The notes under the pieces are model-generated. The model worked only from the letters and a program-made list of their open reading frames with translations. It was not told the DNA's origin and did not search any database. A program made the translations under genes and the position numbers. Shown here one piece after another: positions 33,912-43,731 of a stretch of DNA of 64,000 bases; the stretch's first letter is position 1; the number at the start of each line of letters is the position of its first letter. Source of the stretch: Mucilaginibacter empetricola (GTDB taxonomy: Bacteria > Bacteroidota > Bacteroidia > Sphingobacteriales > Sphingobacteriaceae); NCBI RefSeq assembly GCF_024808665.1, contig NZ_JANUBZ010000007.1, positions 124,001-188,000 on the forward strand, given 5' to 3'.

Positions 33912-35864
33912 TTACCTGACGATAAGCACCCATCCGGCCCGTTTGGGTGTATTATCTTTTAGGTCGATAATATAATAATAAGTACCCTGGGGTAATGGCG
34001 AGCCGTTAACGGTGCCATCCCAGGGTTTTGCATAACCCGTGCTTTCATAAACCTTTTGTCCGTAACGGTCATAAACCATCACCGAGCAATCCGGATAAGT
34101 TACCAAGGCATCAATATCCCAGTTATCGTTTATACCATCATTATTGGGCGAAAAGGTATTGGGGATTGTTACTTTTTTATAAACCTTCACCAATACACTG
34201 CTTGTTGAAATACCGCAACTTTGCGAAATAGCTGTTAAGGTATAAGTGGTATTATCAGTTGGCGATGCAAGGGGCGTAAGTGATGTTGGATCATTAAGTC
34301 CGGTTGTTGGTGTCCAGTAATAATCGTAAACGTTATCGCCCGCTACAGTGCCTTCAAGTTTAACCGATTGGCCTTCAAATATAACCTTGTTAGTTCCGGC
34401 ATTGGCTAACGGGTTTTGCATAACTGTAACCGTTACCGATTGGGTGCTATCGCTGCATCCACCATTACTAACATCAACAACATAGGTTGTGGTTTGCGTT
34501 AGAGTAGCCACCGGGTTTGCAATGGTGTTATTATCCAAGCCGGTTGCTGGCGTCCATTTATAATACAGCCCGCCGCTGGCCGCCAATTGTGTCGGTGTGC
34601 CCGCACAAACGGAAATATTATTATTACTTACTGCCGCAACAACTTTGGGCACAACAGTTACCGCAGTTTGACTTGTTACCGAACAATTTGCAGCTGTTGA
34701 CACCTGAACGGTATAAATACCGGCATTCGCCGTGGTAGCATTATTGATAATCAATGGATTTTGCGAAGTTGGCGCAAGGTTGGGCCCCGACCATAGATAG
34801 GAAGCCCCGCCGGAGGCGGATAACTGTAAAGTATAACCCTCGCAAACCGTTTGCGAAGGTATGGTTGGTACAACCGGCAATGGGTTTACGGTAACCGTTA
34901 CCGGCGGCGAATATACCCTGCACTGAACCGATGAAATATCCGACCCGTTAGATACGCCCAACCTGTATTGATATGAGCCTGCAACAGCATTTGTAAAAGA
35001 AATATTAAGCTGGGGAGTTGTTTGGCCAGTCATATCAAGCCATCCGCCATTATTGGTATTGCTTTGCCACTGGTAACCTGGAGTACCATTTGTAATTACG
35101 TTGGCATCTATTGTGTATTGCGCGCTACCACCCTGGCATAGGTTTAGGGCTGTTTGCCCAGTGCTCGATCCAAAACCTGTTGTAATAACCGGGCCGCAGG
35201 CTCTGAAGGTAATATCATCCAAAATTAAATCGTTGCCATCGCCTCCCGGAGCTATATTGGTCATTTTAACTATCACGTCGGTTACCCCCACCGGCGTGGT
35301 GAAAAATACGCCATACTGATTCCACTGAGGGTTTACCGTTGGTGCAATGGTACCCGTATTGTAAGTAGCCAAAACCTGACCCGATGTTGACTCTATATCA
35401 AAAGTAATATTGGGCTCGCTAAATCCATTTGTCTCTGCCTCGGCTATAATCAGATTGAGTACATAAGCCGAAAACTCATAGGTTGTGTTTGGGCATAAGC
35501 CATTGGCTGTTTGCGTAAAAAAAACACTTGGCTGTTCGGATGCATTAACTATCATCATATAACCATTCGGGTTACCCGTATGATCGCTTGTTACATTATG
35601 CCAGGTATCCTGGTGACAATTACCTGTGCCGGTAAGGCTATTCGCAATAGTATACTGACCATCATTGGGACAGTTTGACGGGGTATACATCATGTTAGTA
35701 ATGCTCGCATCCAGGGCACCGCCGGGATTTTGACCTGATCCAAAATCCTGATCAATTACAGGGTCGCCTAAGCTTCCGTTACAGCTTTGTGCCCTTGCCT
35801 CGTGAGCGATTAATGCCAATAAAAATGCCGCTAATAATAGTCTTAATATAGTTTGTCGCATCAA
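33912..35864 (-). CDS. Secreted surface protein with T9SS type B (gliding-type) C-terminal domain
   Basis: 650 residues. Signal peptide to about ARAQS; N-terminal domain with a galactose-binding-like segment (LILDDITFRACG around 215-225); several Ig/PKD-like repeats with VTVNP and TVCEG...LSASGGASYLWS patterns; and a C-terminal domain (about 565-650) with IPNTFSPNNDGINDNW, VYDRYGQKVYES and LPQGTYYYIIDLKD, the gliding motility-associated CHU_C sorting signal. It should cross the outer membrane by type IX secretion. Possibly an adhesin; the ligand is unknown. Confidence 0.9.
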   Translation of the reverse strand: MMRQTILRLLLAAFLLALIAHEARAQSCNGSLGDPVIDQDFGSGQNPGGALDASITNMMYTPSNCPNDGQYTIANSLTGTGNCHQDTWHNVTSDHTGNPNGYMMIVNASEQPSVFFTQTANGLCPNTTYEFSAYVLNLIIAEAETNGFSEPNITFDIESTSGQVLATYNTGTIAPTVNPQWNQYGVFFTTPVGVTDVIVKMTNIAPGGDGNDLILDDITFRACGPVITTGFGSSTGQTALNLCQGGSAQYTIDANVITNGTPGYQWQSNTNNGGWLDMTGQTTPQLNISFTNAVAGSYQYRLGVSNGSDISSVQCRVYSPPVTVTVNPLPVVPTIPSQTVCEGYTLQLSASGGASYLWSGPNLAPTSQNPLIINNATTANAGIYTVQVSTAANCSVTSQTAVTVVPKVVAAVSNNNISVCAGTPTQLAASGGLYYKWTPATGLDNNTIANPVATLTQTTTYVVDVSNGGCSDSTQSVTVTVMQNPLANAGTNKVIFEGQSVKLEGTVAGDNVYDYYWTPTTGLNDPTSLTPLASPTDNTTYTLTAISQSCGISTSSVLVKVYKKVTIPNTFSPNNDGINDNWDIDALVTYPDCSVMVYDRYGQKVYESTGYAKPWDGTVNGSPLPQGTYYYIIDLKDNTPKRAGWVLIVR

Positions 35865-35978
35865 TCAGGTAAGGGTAACAAATGGAGTCATTTTTCAAAA
35901 ATAATATATTTAACCAATGAATAGCGCAGATTAAAAAGTTCTAACTGTATCATTCTTAATATGCAATCAGTAAACTAA

Positions 35979-36007
35979 TTGTTCCCAATTAAATTAACTT
36001 ATTTTTG
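35979..36007 (+). promoter_or_regulatory. Promoter of the TonB-dependent receptor
   Basis: TTG at 35979-35981, 18-base spacer, TATTTTTG at 36000-36007, an exact TAnnTTTG. Start codon 27 bases downstream at 36034. Confidence 0.7.
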
Positions 36008-36033
36008 ATTGTCTTTATTTGCTACCATGTTCT

Positions 36034-38112
36034 ATGTTAAAAATATACACACTGCTGCTTTTTATTTTTCCAACTATTGTTTGTGCCCAAAATACCTTTG
36101 CAGTAAAAAAAGATAGTGTAAACCGGCTCGATACGGTAATGGTAAAGGCCTATCTTTCCAACCAGCCGGTATTAAGCGTGCCGGCATCTGTCAATGTAAT
36201 TGGCCAAAGCCAGTTAAATGTTCAATCCGATAATTCATTTATCTCTGTATTAAATAGCGTTCCGGGCGTTAGGGCCGAGGAACGGTCGCCGGGCAGTTAC
36301 CGCTTATCTATCAGGGGAAGTTTGCTGCGATCGCCTTTCGGCATACGCGATGTAAAGGTCTATTATGACGATATTCCCTTAACCGACGCCGGCGGTAACA
36401 CCTATCTAAATGCAATCGACTTTAACAGCGTCCACAATATAGAGGTATTAAAGGGGCCCGACGGAAGCCTGTTTGGCGCCAACTCGGGCGGGGTAGTTTT
36501 GCTTAGCCCCGTTATCAATAAAGTTGACAGCAACTATTTTTCCGCCGGATTAAATGGGGGCTCTTATGGCTTGCTGCACGAAAATACGGCACTACAAGAA
36601 CACGCAGGCATCTACACGCTGAATTTAAACCAGGCTTATGAAAGTTACAGCGGCTATCGCCAACATAGTTATATGGAGCGCAACTATTTGCAGGCCGTAA
36701 ACCGGTGGACTTTTAACCCCAAGGAAGAGTTCAGGGTTTTAGCTTTTTATTCAGATCTGGATTATGAAACTCCCGGCGGGTTAACACTGGCTCAATACCA
36801 GGCCGATCCGCAGGCAGCAAGACCTCCTACTGCCACCATCCCCGGAGCAATAGAACAAAAAGCTGCTATTTATCAAAAAATGCTGATGGGTGGAGCTGTT
36901 AATGAATATCATTTTAACGACCGGCTGCGAAATGTGACCTCCATTTTTGGCACTTATGTAGATTTTGCCAATCCATTTATTACCGACTATGAAAATCGTT
37001 ATGAAACCACCTTTGGCTTTCGTAGTTATTTTGAATGGATAGCCAGCAAGATGGTAAATTATAAATCGAAAGTTAATTTAGGAATTGAATGGCAGCAAAC
37101 CAATTCGGACATCAACAATTATGGAAACGTACTGGGAATTAGGGATACCGCGCAAACGTTAGATAAGATCAACACCAACCAGCATTTTTTCTTTACCCGT
37201 TACGTGGCCGATTTTTATAAAAAACTGCATATCGAAGCTGCCCTGAGTTTGAATTTTTATAACTATGAATTCAAAAATATCTACCCCAACGATGAAAACT
37301 TTTATACCGACAGGAGCTTTACTCCGCAATTAATGCCGCGGATAGCATTGTCGTATCAACTTACCGGCGATTTTGCCTGGCGAGCCTCCGTAAGTCGAGG
37401 GTATTCCACCCCTACCACCGCCGAAATACGACCAACCGATCATCAAATTAATACCGGTTTAGCGCCCGAAGACGGCTGGAATTATGAAACGGGGTTCCGC
37501 CTGCGCAACAGCGACGAAAGCATGTATTTAGATGCCTCTGTTTTTTATTATCATCTCAACAATGCCATAGTGCCACGCTTTAATGCCGATGAAACAGAAT
37601 ATTATATTAATGCGGGCAGCACCAATCAGCCTGGTTTGGAAATATACTTTACCGAGTGGATCATCAGGCAAAATAGTACATCGTTTATCCGCGGGTTACA
37701 GTTTAATGAATCACTAACCTTGGATAAATTTACCTTCAGTAGCAATTATCACGATGCCGCAGGTAGTTACGCTGGTAACCAGTTAACGGGGGTACCCGAG
37801 CAGGCTATAATAACCAGCTTTCAAATTAAATTCCCGCAAAACTTATATCTGTATACCGAATATAATTATACCGCCCGCATCCCACTAAATGATAACAATA
37901 CCGCTTTTGCCCCGCATTATAATTTATTGCAAGCCAAAGCAGGCTGGCGACATCAGTTGAGCCATAAAACCCGTTTGGAGATTTATGCCGGGGCCGATAA
38001 CCTTTTAAATGAAAAGTATAGTTTGGGTGATGATTTAAATGCCGTTGGAAACCGTTATTACAACGCAGCACCGTTGCGGAACTTCTATGCCGGCTTTAAT
38101 GTGGTATTTTAA
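36034..38112 (+). CDS. TonB-dependent outer-membrane receptor
   Basis: 692 residues from ATG 36034 (signal peptide MLKIYTLLLFIFPTIVCAQ). Plug domain about 45-165: VLSVPASVNVIGQSQL, LNSVPGVRAEERSPGSYRLS and IEVLKGPDGSLFGANSGGVV. The rest is a 22-strand barrel ending with LRNFYAGFNVVF. There is no N-terminal carboxypeptidase-like domain and no SusD partner, so it resembles siderophore or metal receptors (FecA/PupA-like) more than SusC. Substrate unknown. Confidence 0.92.
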   Translation: MLKIYTLLLFIFPTIVCAQNTFAVKKDSVNRLDTVMVKAYLSNQPVLSVPASVNVIGQSQLNVQSDNSFISVLNSVPGVRAEERSPGSYRLSIRGSLLRSPFGIRDVKVYYDDIPLTDAGGNTYLNAIDFNSVHNIEVLKGPDGSLFGANSGGVVLLSPVINKVDSNYFSAGLNGGSYGLLHENTALQEHAGIYTLNLNQAYESYSGYRQHSYMERNYLQAVNRWTFNPKEEFRVLAFYSDLDYETPGGLTLAQYQADPQAARPPTATIPGAIEQKAAIYQKMLMGGAVNEYHFNDRLRNVTSIFGTYVDFANPFITDYENRYETTFGFRSYFEWIASKMVNYKSKVNLGIEWQQTNSDINNYGNVLGIRDTAQTLDKINTNQHFFFTRYVADFYKKLHIEAALSLNFYNYEFKNIYPNDENFYTDRSFTPQLMPRIALSYQLTGDFAWRASVSRGYSTPTTAEIRPTDHQINTGLAPEDGWNYETGFRLRNSDESMYLDASVFYYHLNNAIVPRFNADETEYYINAGSTNQPGLEIYFTEWIIRQNSTSFIRGLQFNESLTLDKFTFSSNYHDAAGSYAGNQLTGVPEQAIITSFQIKFPQNLYLYTEYNYTARIPLNDNNTAFAPHYNLLQAKAGWRHQLSHKTRLEIYAGADNLLNEKYSLGDDLNAVGNRYYNAAPLRNFYAGFNVVF

Positions 38113-38121
38113 AATTAAAAA

Positions 38122-38156
38122 AGCAATAAGAGCGCCCTCAAAACGCCCTTATTGCT
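38122..38156. terminator. Terminator between TonB receptor and GH20 gene
   Basis: Stem AGCAATAAG...CTTATTGCT with inner GCG/CGC pairs; on the minus strand it is followed by TTTTTTAATTTT, so it mainly ends the GH20 transcript. Confidence 0.8.
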
Positions 38157-38168
38157 CGTATTTATATA

Positions 38169-40727
38169 TTAAGGGGTAACTGGTTCTGAAACGTTACTCC
38201 CCCTGCCTTTAGTATCAAACGCGCGGAACTTTACGCCATTATCGGTAATTGTAACAGCATCGTTATAAATATTGCTTTTAGCATCCGGTTCTTTACCATT
38301 TGTGGTGTACCGTATAACCAAACCAGGAAATTGCACATTGGCTAAATATTTACCATCCTGCAATACAACACCAGGTTTTGGCACACGGTAATTGTACCCG
38401 TTATTGTAATAACTTAAACGCGGCAATTCTCTCTTACCTAAAACATTTAAAAAGTTCACCCAGGCTACCTGGTAAAGCGAATCACTTTTGGCGACGTTCT
38501 TTTCAGTTGCCCAATCGGGGTCTTTACTCCAGGCACGTTCTGCAAAGCCTAATAATCGCGGCAGCAGCATATACTCCAGGCGTTGTGTGCTTTTAATATT
38601 TTCGCCCCAAACGGCACTTTGCAAGCCATAAATATTGGTTTTGCCATAGTCGGTAAGGCGTTGTTTACCTATAAAAATATTGCGGTTTATGGGCAGCCCG
38701 TTTCTATCGACCTTTGAGTTTTTAAAATAATCAAAAGGGATAAACGAAAAAGGCTTATCAATATCCACAAAAGCGCCCCAGTAATAGCCCGGCTCATCAA
38801 ATGATTTGTAGTGGGCCATATCAAAATACAAATTGGTTACGCAGGTAAGCACCGTTTTATAACCGGCGTTAGCTAATTTGTAAGCTAAATCTTCATTACC
38901 GTCGCCCAAAGAATTGTTCCAAACTTCGGCCTGTAAATGCTCGGGCATAAAATCAGGGTTCGGTACGTAGAATGGTTGCCCGTCCAGCGCGGTTTTGCGC
39001 AGGGTCATTTCTTCCCATCCCGAAAGATAAATTCCTTTAGCTTTTACCAACTGATTTACCCTGCCATAAAAGTAATACCATAAATCGCCAGTGGTTTTTA
39101 TTTCAGGGTGAGTTGCTTGCAGGGCCAGGTAAGCCGGTGACTTTTCCCAAACGTGCGCAGGTACTTCATCACCGCCAAAGTTGATAGTTTTTAGCGGTGC
39201 GCCTGCATCCTTGTACATACTCACTACATCGTTAATTACCGCGTCGACAAAGTTGTAGGTTGATGGCAGGGAAACATCCATGATGTTATCATTCCAGTAT
39301 TGGTTGGAGCTGTATTGCGATTGATCATTCGGATCGTACAATAAATAACGTTCAGCTTCATCCTTCTTACCTGCGGCCATTAAACGATGGTAACGGGCAT
39401 TCATTGCCTTAATAGCAGAACGGGCATGGCCCGGCGATTCCAGTTCCGGCACAACCTGTATATGCAGGTTATTGGCATATTTCAATATCTCAATAAAATC
39501 AGCGCGGGTATAGTAACCGGTACCTGTTTTATTGTCAATTTCGCCACCTGAGCCATGCGAAGGGGGTAGGTTATTTTTGGCATCGAGGGTATGGCCACGT
39601 TTAGCGCCTACATCAGTTAATTCAGGCAACGATGTTATCTCCAGGCGCCAGCCCTCATCATCAGTTAAGTGCATATGGAACACATTGAGCTTATAAAGCG
39701 CCATTACATCCAGCATCCTTAATATTTCACTTTTAGGCTGAAAATTACGGCCTACATCAATCATAAAAGCACGGTAAGGGAAACGGGGAGCATCTTTAAC
39801 ATCAACACAAGGTATTTGAATTTCTTTTTGCGGATGCGCCCAGGCCAAACCCGGAATTAATGTTTTTAATGACTGAATACCATAAAAAGCACCTGAACTT
39901 GTTGAAGCCAAAATGGTGATGGTTCCGGGATTAACAGTAAGTCTGTAAGCTTCTGAATCCAACCGGCCATCGTATAAAACATTGATCATTTTAAGCGATC
40001 CTGATTTTATATCTGCTTTAAATTTCCCGCCGATCAGGGGCTCAAGGGTTTCTTTTAAAAGATTTAACTCTTTGGCAAACTTATCATTGGGCGATATCAT
40101 CACCACAACATCTTTATCCAGACTGAAAAAGCCACCCGTTTCTTTATAACTAACCGGCGTTGGAAACACTTTAGTTAATTGAGCTTCCGCAACATCCTGA
40201 ATATTTTTATTCTGATCATAAACAACCGCCGGAGTTACCAAACCTGCGTAATTAGGTTTAAATGGTTTCAGGCTAAAAACTCCGGTATTATATCCTTTAT
40301 CAGGCTGATTATCCCAAACTACATAAAAACCTTCGGGCCCGTCGGTTATATTTACTACCGGCTCATCGTCAACAAATTCAACGCGAACAGATTGGCCGGG
40401 TTTTATCTCAGTAAAGGTGCCGGTTGGTGTAAGGCTGAAAAGATCGCCGTTAACAAAATCAATTTTCGCATTGCCGGTAACCGTAGCAGAAGCAATTAAA
40501 CGTGCCGAATTAAAATACAGCTTCCATCCTGAGGCTGGGAAAGTGTTTTTTCCATTATTGGTAATGGTAATGGCATTTAATGATTGCTGTGAGGTTTTAT
40601 AGTCGTTTTGAACCGGTTCCCAGGTAATGCTCAAATCATGAGCGTTAAATTGGGGTTCATCAATAGATTTGGCTGTAACCTTTATAAAAGCTACCGCCAT
40701 TAAAATAACAATAAGATAATATCGCAT
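38169..40727 (-). CDS. GH20 beta-N-acetylhexosaminidase
   Basis: 852 residues from the ATG at 40727. Signal peptide (YYLIVILMAVAFIKVTA), chitobiase-type carbohydrate-binding domain about 30-165, GH20b domain to about 310, catalytic barrel about 320-760 with INFGGDEVPAHVWE (Asp520-Glu521 the catalytic pair) and a C-terminal CHB_HEX_C-like Ig fold. Releases terminal GlcNAc from chitobiose or glycans in the periplasm or at the surface. nagA in the window can process the product after phosphorylation, but the two are 11 kb apart. Confidence 0.95.
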   Translation of the reverse strand: MRYYLIVILMAVAFIKVTAKSIDEPQFNAHDLSITWEPVQNDYKTSQQSLNAITITNNGKNTFPASGWKLYFNSARLIASATVTGNAKIDFVNGDLFSLTPTGTFTEIKPGQSVRVEFVDDEPVVNITDGPEGFYVVWDNQPDKGYNTGVFSLKPFKPNYAGLVTPAVVYDQNKNIQDVAEAQLTKVFPTPVSYKETGGFFSLDKDVVVMISPNDKFAKELNLLKETLEPLIGGKFKADIKSGSLKMINVLYDGRLDSEAYRLTVNPGTITILASTSSGAFYGIQSLKTLIPGLAWAHPQKEIQIPCVDVKDAPRFPYRAFMIDVGRNFQPKSEILRMLDVMALYKLNVFHMHLTDDEGWRLEITSLPELTDVGAKRGHTLDAKNNLPPSHGSGGEIDNKTGTGYYTRADFIEILKYANNLHIQVVPELESPGHARSAIKAMNARYHRLMAAGKKDEAERYLLYDPNDQSQYSSNQYWNDNIMDVSLPSTYNFVDAVINDVVSMYKDAGAPLKTINFGGDEVPAHVWEKSPAYLALQATHPEIKTTGDLWYYFYGRVNQLVKAKGIYLSGWEEMTLRKTALDGQPFYVPNPDFMPEHLQAEVWNNSLGDGNEDLAYKLANAGYKTVLTCVTNLYFDMAHYKSFDEPGYYWGAFVDIDKPFSFIPFDYFKNSKVDRNGLPINRNIFIGKQRLTDYGKTNIYGLQSAVWGENIKSTQRLEYMLLPRLLGFAERAWSKDPDWATEKNVAKSDSLYQVAWVNFLNVLGKRELPRLSYYNNGYNYRVPKPGVVLQDGKYLANVQFPGLVIRYTTNGKEPDAKSNIYNDAVTITDNGVKFRAFDTKGRGSNVSEPVTP

Positions 40728-41126
40728 GGTTTTAATTGATTCAGGAGTACATTGAAAAAGTAAATATAAACTATTTACTAAAATTAAAAACACTTATTAA
40801 AATATTTTAAAAAGGCTCAACCTACTAGTCAAATGCTAAAATGCTGGATATTCAGCTAGCTCAATCCACCAAAAGAAAATCGTTTTTACATTTTATAACC
40901 ATCTAAGTATTATTCCGTACTAGTACTGATTTTAATACGTAAAACTACGCAAAATTTACTGGGGCTCATCCACGATTTTATTTTTAAACAATTGATTATC
41001 AATAAATTAACTTAAAAATTAAATGAGAAATATTGTTGTTAGCCCTTATATAACCTTGAATTAGTAACTAATTAATACTAGTTTTATCGAAAACAATTTA
41101 ATCAAACCCTATATAACTTTAAAACA
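40728..41126. other. Intergenic region between GH20 and sensor operon
   Basis: 399 bases with divergent transcription on both sides. Contains the operon promoter at 41056-41086. No ORF. Otherwise AT-rich with no repeat that I see. Confidence 0.5.
41056..41086 (+). promoter_or_regulatory. Promoter of the small-protein/7TM/kinase/regulator operon
   Basis: TTG at 41056-41058, 20-base spacer, TAGTTTTA at 41079-41086 (7 of 8 of TAnnTTTG), 40 bases before the first ATG. Confidence 0.6.
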
Positions 41127-41528
41127 ATGGAAACAAACTCAAATCATGTTTATCTTACCGGGAAGGAAGGAGAAGAATTTGACCTCGAATTAGCATCAAG
41201 CTGGACAAAGAATCACAGAGAAAAACATCCGGATTTAGCCCATTCACATTTTTTTGGGAAAGACATTTTACAGCAGATATTAGATCAGGATGGTTGTGTG
41301 GGAATCCGCATACATCACGCATATGACGAAAGCGGAAAAAAACACGTTATCTTAACCGGCGCAACAAGCGATGGCAAGGATATGATTGGTAATCCACCGG
41401 AAAAAGCGCCGCTGTCAAAAGGCGAAATGAAAGCTGTTAAACCCGAAAAAAAATACATGGTTGCTCAACAGGCGATGCCTTGTCCAGGTTCTCCCGGATG
41501 CTCATCAAATACATTAACAAGCCCATGA
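41127..41528 (+). CDS. Small protein with Cys/Pro/Gly-rich tail, first gene of sensor operon
   Basis: 133 residues, no signal peptide. A compact domain about 8-90 with helices (SSWTKNHREKHPDLAHS) and a strand pair GCVGIRIHHAYDESGKKHVI then LTGATSDGKDMIGNP. The C-terminus ends MPCPGSPGCSSNTLTSP, a flexible tail with two Cys. I have seen similar unnamed proteins in Bacteroidetes with a GCxGIR core but cannot name a family. It starts the operon, 24 bases before the 7TM gene, so it may be a ligand, sensor or substrate of that system. Function unknown. Confidence 0.7.
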   Translation: METNSNHVYLTGKEGEEFDLELASSWTKNHREKHPDLAHSHFFGKDILQQILDQDGCVGIRIHHAYDESGKKHVILTGATSDGKDMIGNPPEKAPLSKGEMKAVKPEKKYMVAQQAMPCPGSPGCSSNTLTSP

Positions 41529-41552
41529 AAATGGGAGTAAAACTATATTGGT

Positions 41553-42206
41553 ATGTCTGTTGCATATATTATAAGCAATGCCAGCGCGGCATCGGGCATT
41601 TTGCCGGTGTTAGCAGCGCTGTACAATTACAAACATTTGGATAAGGTATTGAAAATTGCAGCAGCTTTTTTTATAATATCATTCTTGTCTGACCTGGTAC
41701 AGTTCATAACAGCCGTTTCGGGTGTAAAAAACAACGTGCCCATTATCCATCTTTTTATAATAATAAGTATATTATTTTTTGGCGCCATTTATTACCACGC
41801 TTTTTTTAAGCCATTCTTAAAAAAAATTATTGTTATACTATCAGCAGTAGCTTTGCTTATTGTTATAATTAACATTATTTTTATAGAAGGTATATGGGAA
41901 TACCCCTCCATATCAAACACCGTTTTAAGTGTATTACTTATCTTTTTTTCGCTAGCTTATTTTTATGAATTACTAAACAGGCAAGAGTTTGTACATATTG
42001 AAAAACAAGGGTTGTTTTGGATAAATGCGGCTGTTTTATTTTACTTTTCATTAAATATTTTTTTATTTATGCTTTTTAGGCGGATAATAAGCATGCACCA
42101 AACAGATTATTATATTATCCATAATATAGTTAATATTATTGCTAACATTTTATTTGCAGTAGGACTACTTTGCAGACCACAGAAAACGACCTTATACCAG
42201 TATTAA
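41553..42206 (+). CDS. Seven-TM membrane protein, putative sensory partner
   Basis: 217 residues with about seven hydrophobic helices and short loops (for example LFIIISILFFGAIYYHAFF and IIVILSAVALLIVIINIIF). No soluble domain. Start at ATG 41553. It overlaps the kinase gene by 37 bases, so the two are translationally coupled; the kinase has only one TM helix, which suggests the 7TM protein provides the membrane input. No named family. Confidence 0.7.
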   Translation: MSVAYIISNASAASGILPVLAALYNYKHLDKVLKIAAAFFIISFLSDLVQFITAVSGVKNNVPIIHLFIIISILFFGAIYYHAFFKPFLKKIIVILSAVALLIVIINIIFIEGIWEYPSISNTVLSVLLIFFSLAYFYELLNRQEFVHIEKQGLFWINAAVLFYFSLNIFLFMLFRRIISMHQTDYYIIHNIVNIIANILFAVGLLCRPQKTTLYQY

Positions 42207-42952
42207 TTACAGGCACGCTTGTAATTGTACTGCTAATTGTTTTTTTATTTTTTTTCGTGATTGTTTACCAGCGGAAAATGATAAAGAACCAGGTAGACTT
42301 GCGTAAACTTCATGATGAAAAGCAATCTGATTTATTAAAAGCGGTTTTTGACGCACAGGAAAGTGAACGCAAACGTCTGGCTGAAGATCTGCATGATAGT
42401 GTGGGTCAGGTTTTATCGGCCATAAAACTTAATCTGCACCGGTTGGATAAAAACTGTGTTGGCGAAAGCTCAGAACCCCTGCTGGCAGAAACCCGCAAAC
42501 TATCTGACGAATGTATTGTAGAAATACGCAACATTATTCAGAACGTTTTGCCACCGGTACTAACAGATTACGGATTGCTTGAAGCACTTGAGGGTTTGTG
42601 TGTTAAAATTGAGCAAACCACCAACGTAAAAGTAGAACTAAAAAAAAGAGTTGACAGCATACGATTTTCGCCAGGTATTGAGCTGGCTTTTTACCGCATT
42701 GCGCAAGAATTATTCAGCAATGCTATTAAACATTCGGGGGCCACAATTATTCATTTAACGCTTACTAACGATGCAGGGCACCTGGTAATGGAGTTTAAGG
42801 ATAACGGTAAAGGTTTTAATATGGACAACGTAAAACACGGCTTTGGCTTAAAGAATTTGCAAAGCCGGGTACAATTAATAAACGGCGAAATTAATATTTA
42901 CACCAAACCCCATAACGGTACCATTACAATAATAAGGGTATTGATGACATAA
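42170..42952 (+). CDS. Sensor histidine kinase (HisKA_3, NarL-type)
   Basis: 260 residues, apparently from a TTG at 42170; the next Met would delete the TM helix. One TM (about 10-33), coiled linker, HisKA_3 with phosphoacceptor His75 in LAEDLHDSVGQVLSAIK, and HATPase with ELFSNAIKHSGA (N box), DNGKGFN (G1) and HGFGLKNLQSR (G2). Phosphorylates the LuxR-type regulator encoded 42 bases later. Lacks its own sensory domain. Confidence 0.93.
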   Translation: MQTTENDLIPVLITGTLVIVLLIVFLFFFVIVYQRKMIKNQVDLRKLHDEKQSDLLKAVFDAQESERKRLAEDLHDSVGQVLSAIKLNLHRLDKNCVGESSEPLLAETRKLSDECIVEIRNIIQNVLPPVLTDYGLLEALEGLCVKIEQTTNVKVELKKRVDSIRFSPGIELAFYRIAQELFSNAIKHSGATIIHLTLTNDAGHLVMEFKDNGKGFNMDNVKHGFGLKNLQSRVQLINGEINIYTKPHNGTITIIRVLMT

Positions 42953-42994
42953 CCGGGGCTTTTGTGTTATATTTATCGCCTATCCAATTATGCT

Positions 42995-43648
42995 ATGAAA
43001 AAGATCAAATTAGCTATTGCTGACGATCATAAAATCTTCAGGAATGGATTAAAGGCCACATTGGAGGATTGCGCCGATTTTGATTTGGTATTAGAGGCAT
43101 CAAACGGGCGGCAACTGCTGGGTATGCTGGTTTCTGTTGTTCCTGATGTTATATTGATGGATATTAAGATGCCCGAAATGGACGGCATTCAAACCACCGC
43201 CTTTGTAAAACAACACTACAAAAACATAAAAATACTGGCACTTTCCATGTTCAACGAAGACAAATATATTGTTGACATGATGAAAGCCGGAGCATCGGGA
43301 TATCTGCTAAAAAATGCTGAGCCCGAAGAGATTATAGAAGCTATATCAACCGTTTACGACAAGGATTATTATTTCAACGAACATCTGTCCGTAACACTCA
43401 TTAAGCAGTTAGCCGGCAATAACGTGCATGGAGCTGCCGCCACCTCGCTGATTGATTTTAACGAACGCGAAATAGAAGTATTAAAACTGGTTTGCCAGGA
43501 ATACTCCAACCAGGAAATTGCCGATAAAATTTGCTTAAGCGTACGCACCGTTGAAGGCTACCGCGCACGCCTGTTTGAAAAAACACGTTCAAAAAATCTG
43601 GTAGGGTTGGTGATATTCGCTGTTAAAACAGGGATTATTAGTGTGTAA
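42995..43648 (+). CDS. LuxR/NarL-type response regulator
   Basis: 217 residues from ATG 42995 (an open frame begins earlier). Receiver about 4-120 with the acidic pair D10-D11, phosphoacceptor D56 in VILMDIKMPEMDG, Thr/Ser switch LALSMF and Lys in GYLLKNA; C-terminal HTH_LuxR about 150-212 (EREIEVLKLVCQEYSNQEIA then RTVEGYRARLFEK). Partner of the upstream kinase. Target genes unknown; neighbours include the GH20 and ABC genes. Confidence 0.95.
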   Translation: MKKIKLAIADDHKIFRNGLKATLEDCADFDLVLEASNGRQLLGMLVSVVPDVILMDIKMPEMDGIQTTAFVKQHYKNIKILALSMFNEDKYIVDMMKAGASGYLLKNAEPEEIIEAISTVYDKDYYFNEHLSVTLIKQLAGNNVHGAAATSLIDFNEREIEVLKLVCQEYSNQEIADKICLSVRTVEGYRARLFEKTRSKNLVGLVIFAVKTGIISV

Positions 43649-43655
43649 ACTAATT

Positions 43656-43688
43656 AAACTTACGAAGTTTTGAAAACTTCGTAAGTTT
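43656..43688. repeat. 33-base palindrome, copy 2
   Basis: Arms AAACTTACGAAGTTTT and AAAACTTCGTAAGTTT around a central G. Lies 8 bases after the response regulator stop, so it may work as a terminator (TTTTAAAC follows). Confidence 0.85.
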
Positions 43689-43731
43689 TAAACTGCTCCT
43701 TTTTTGCGCTGTTTTCAGCTTTTAGCTCCTA

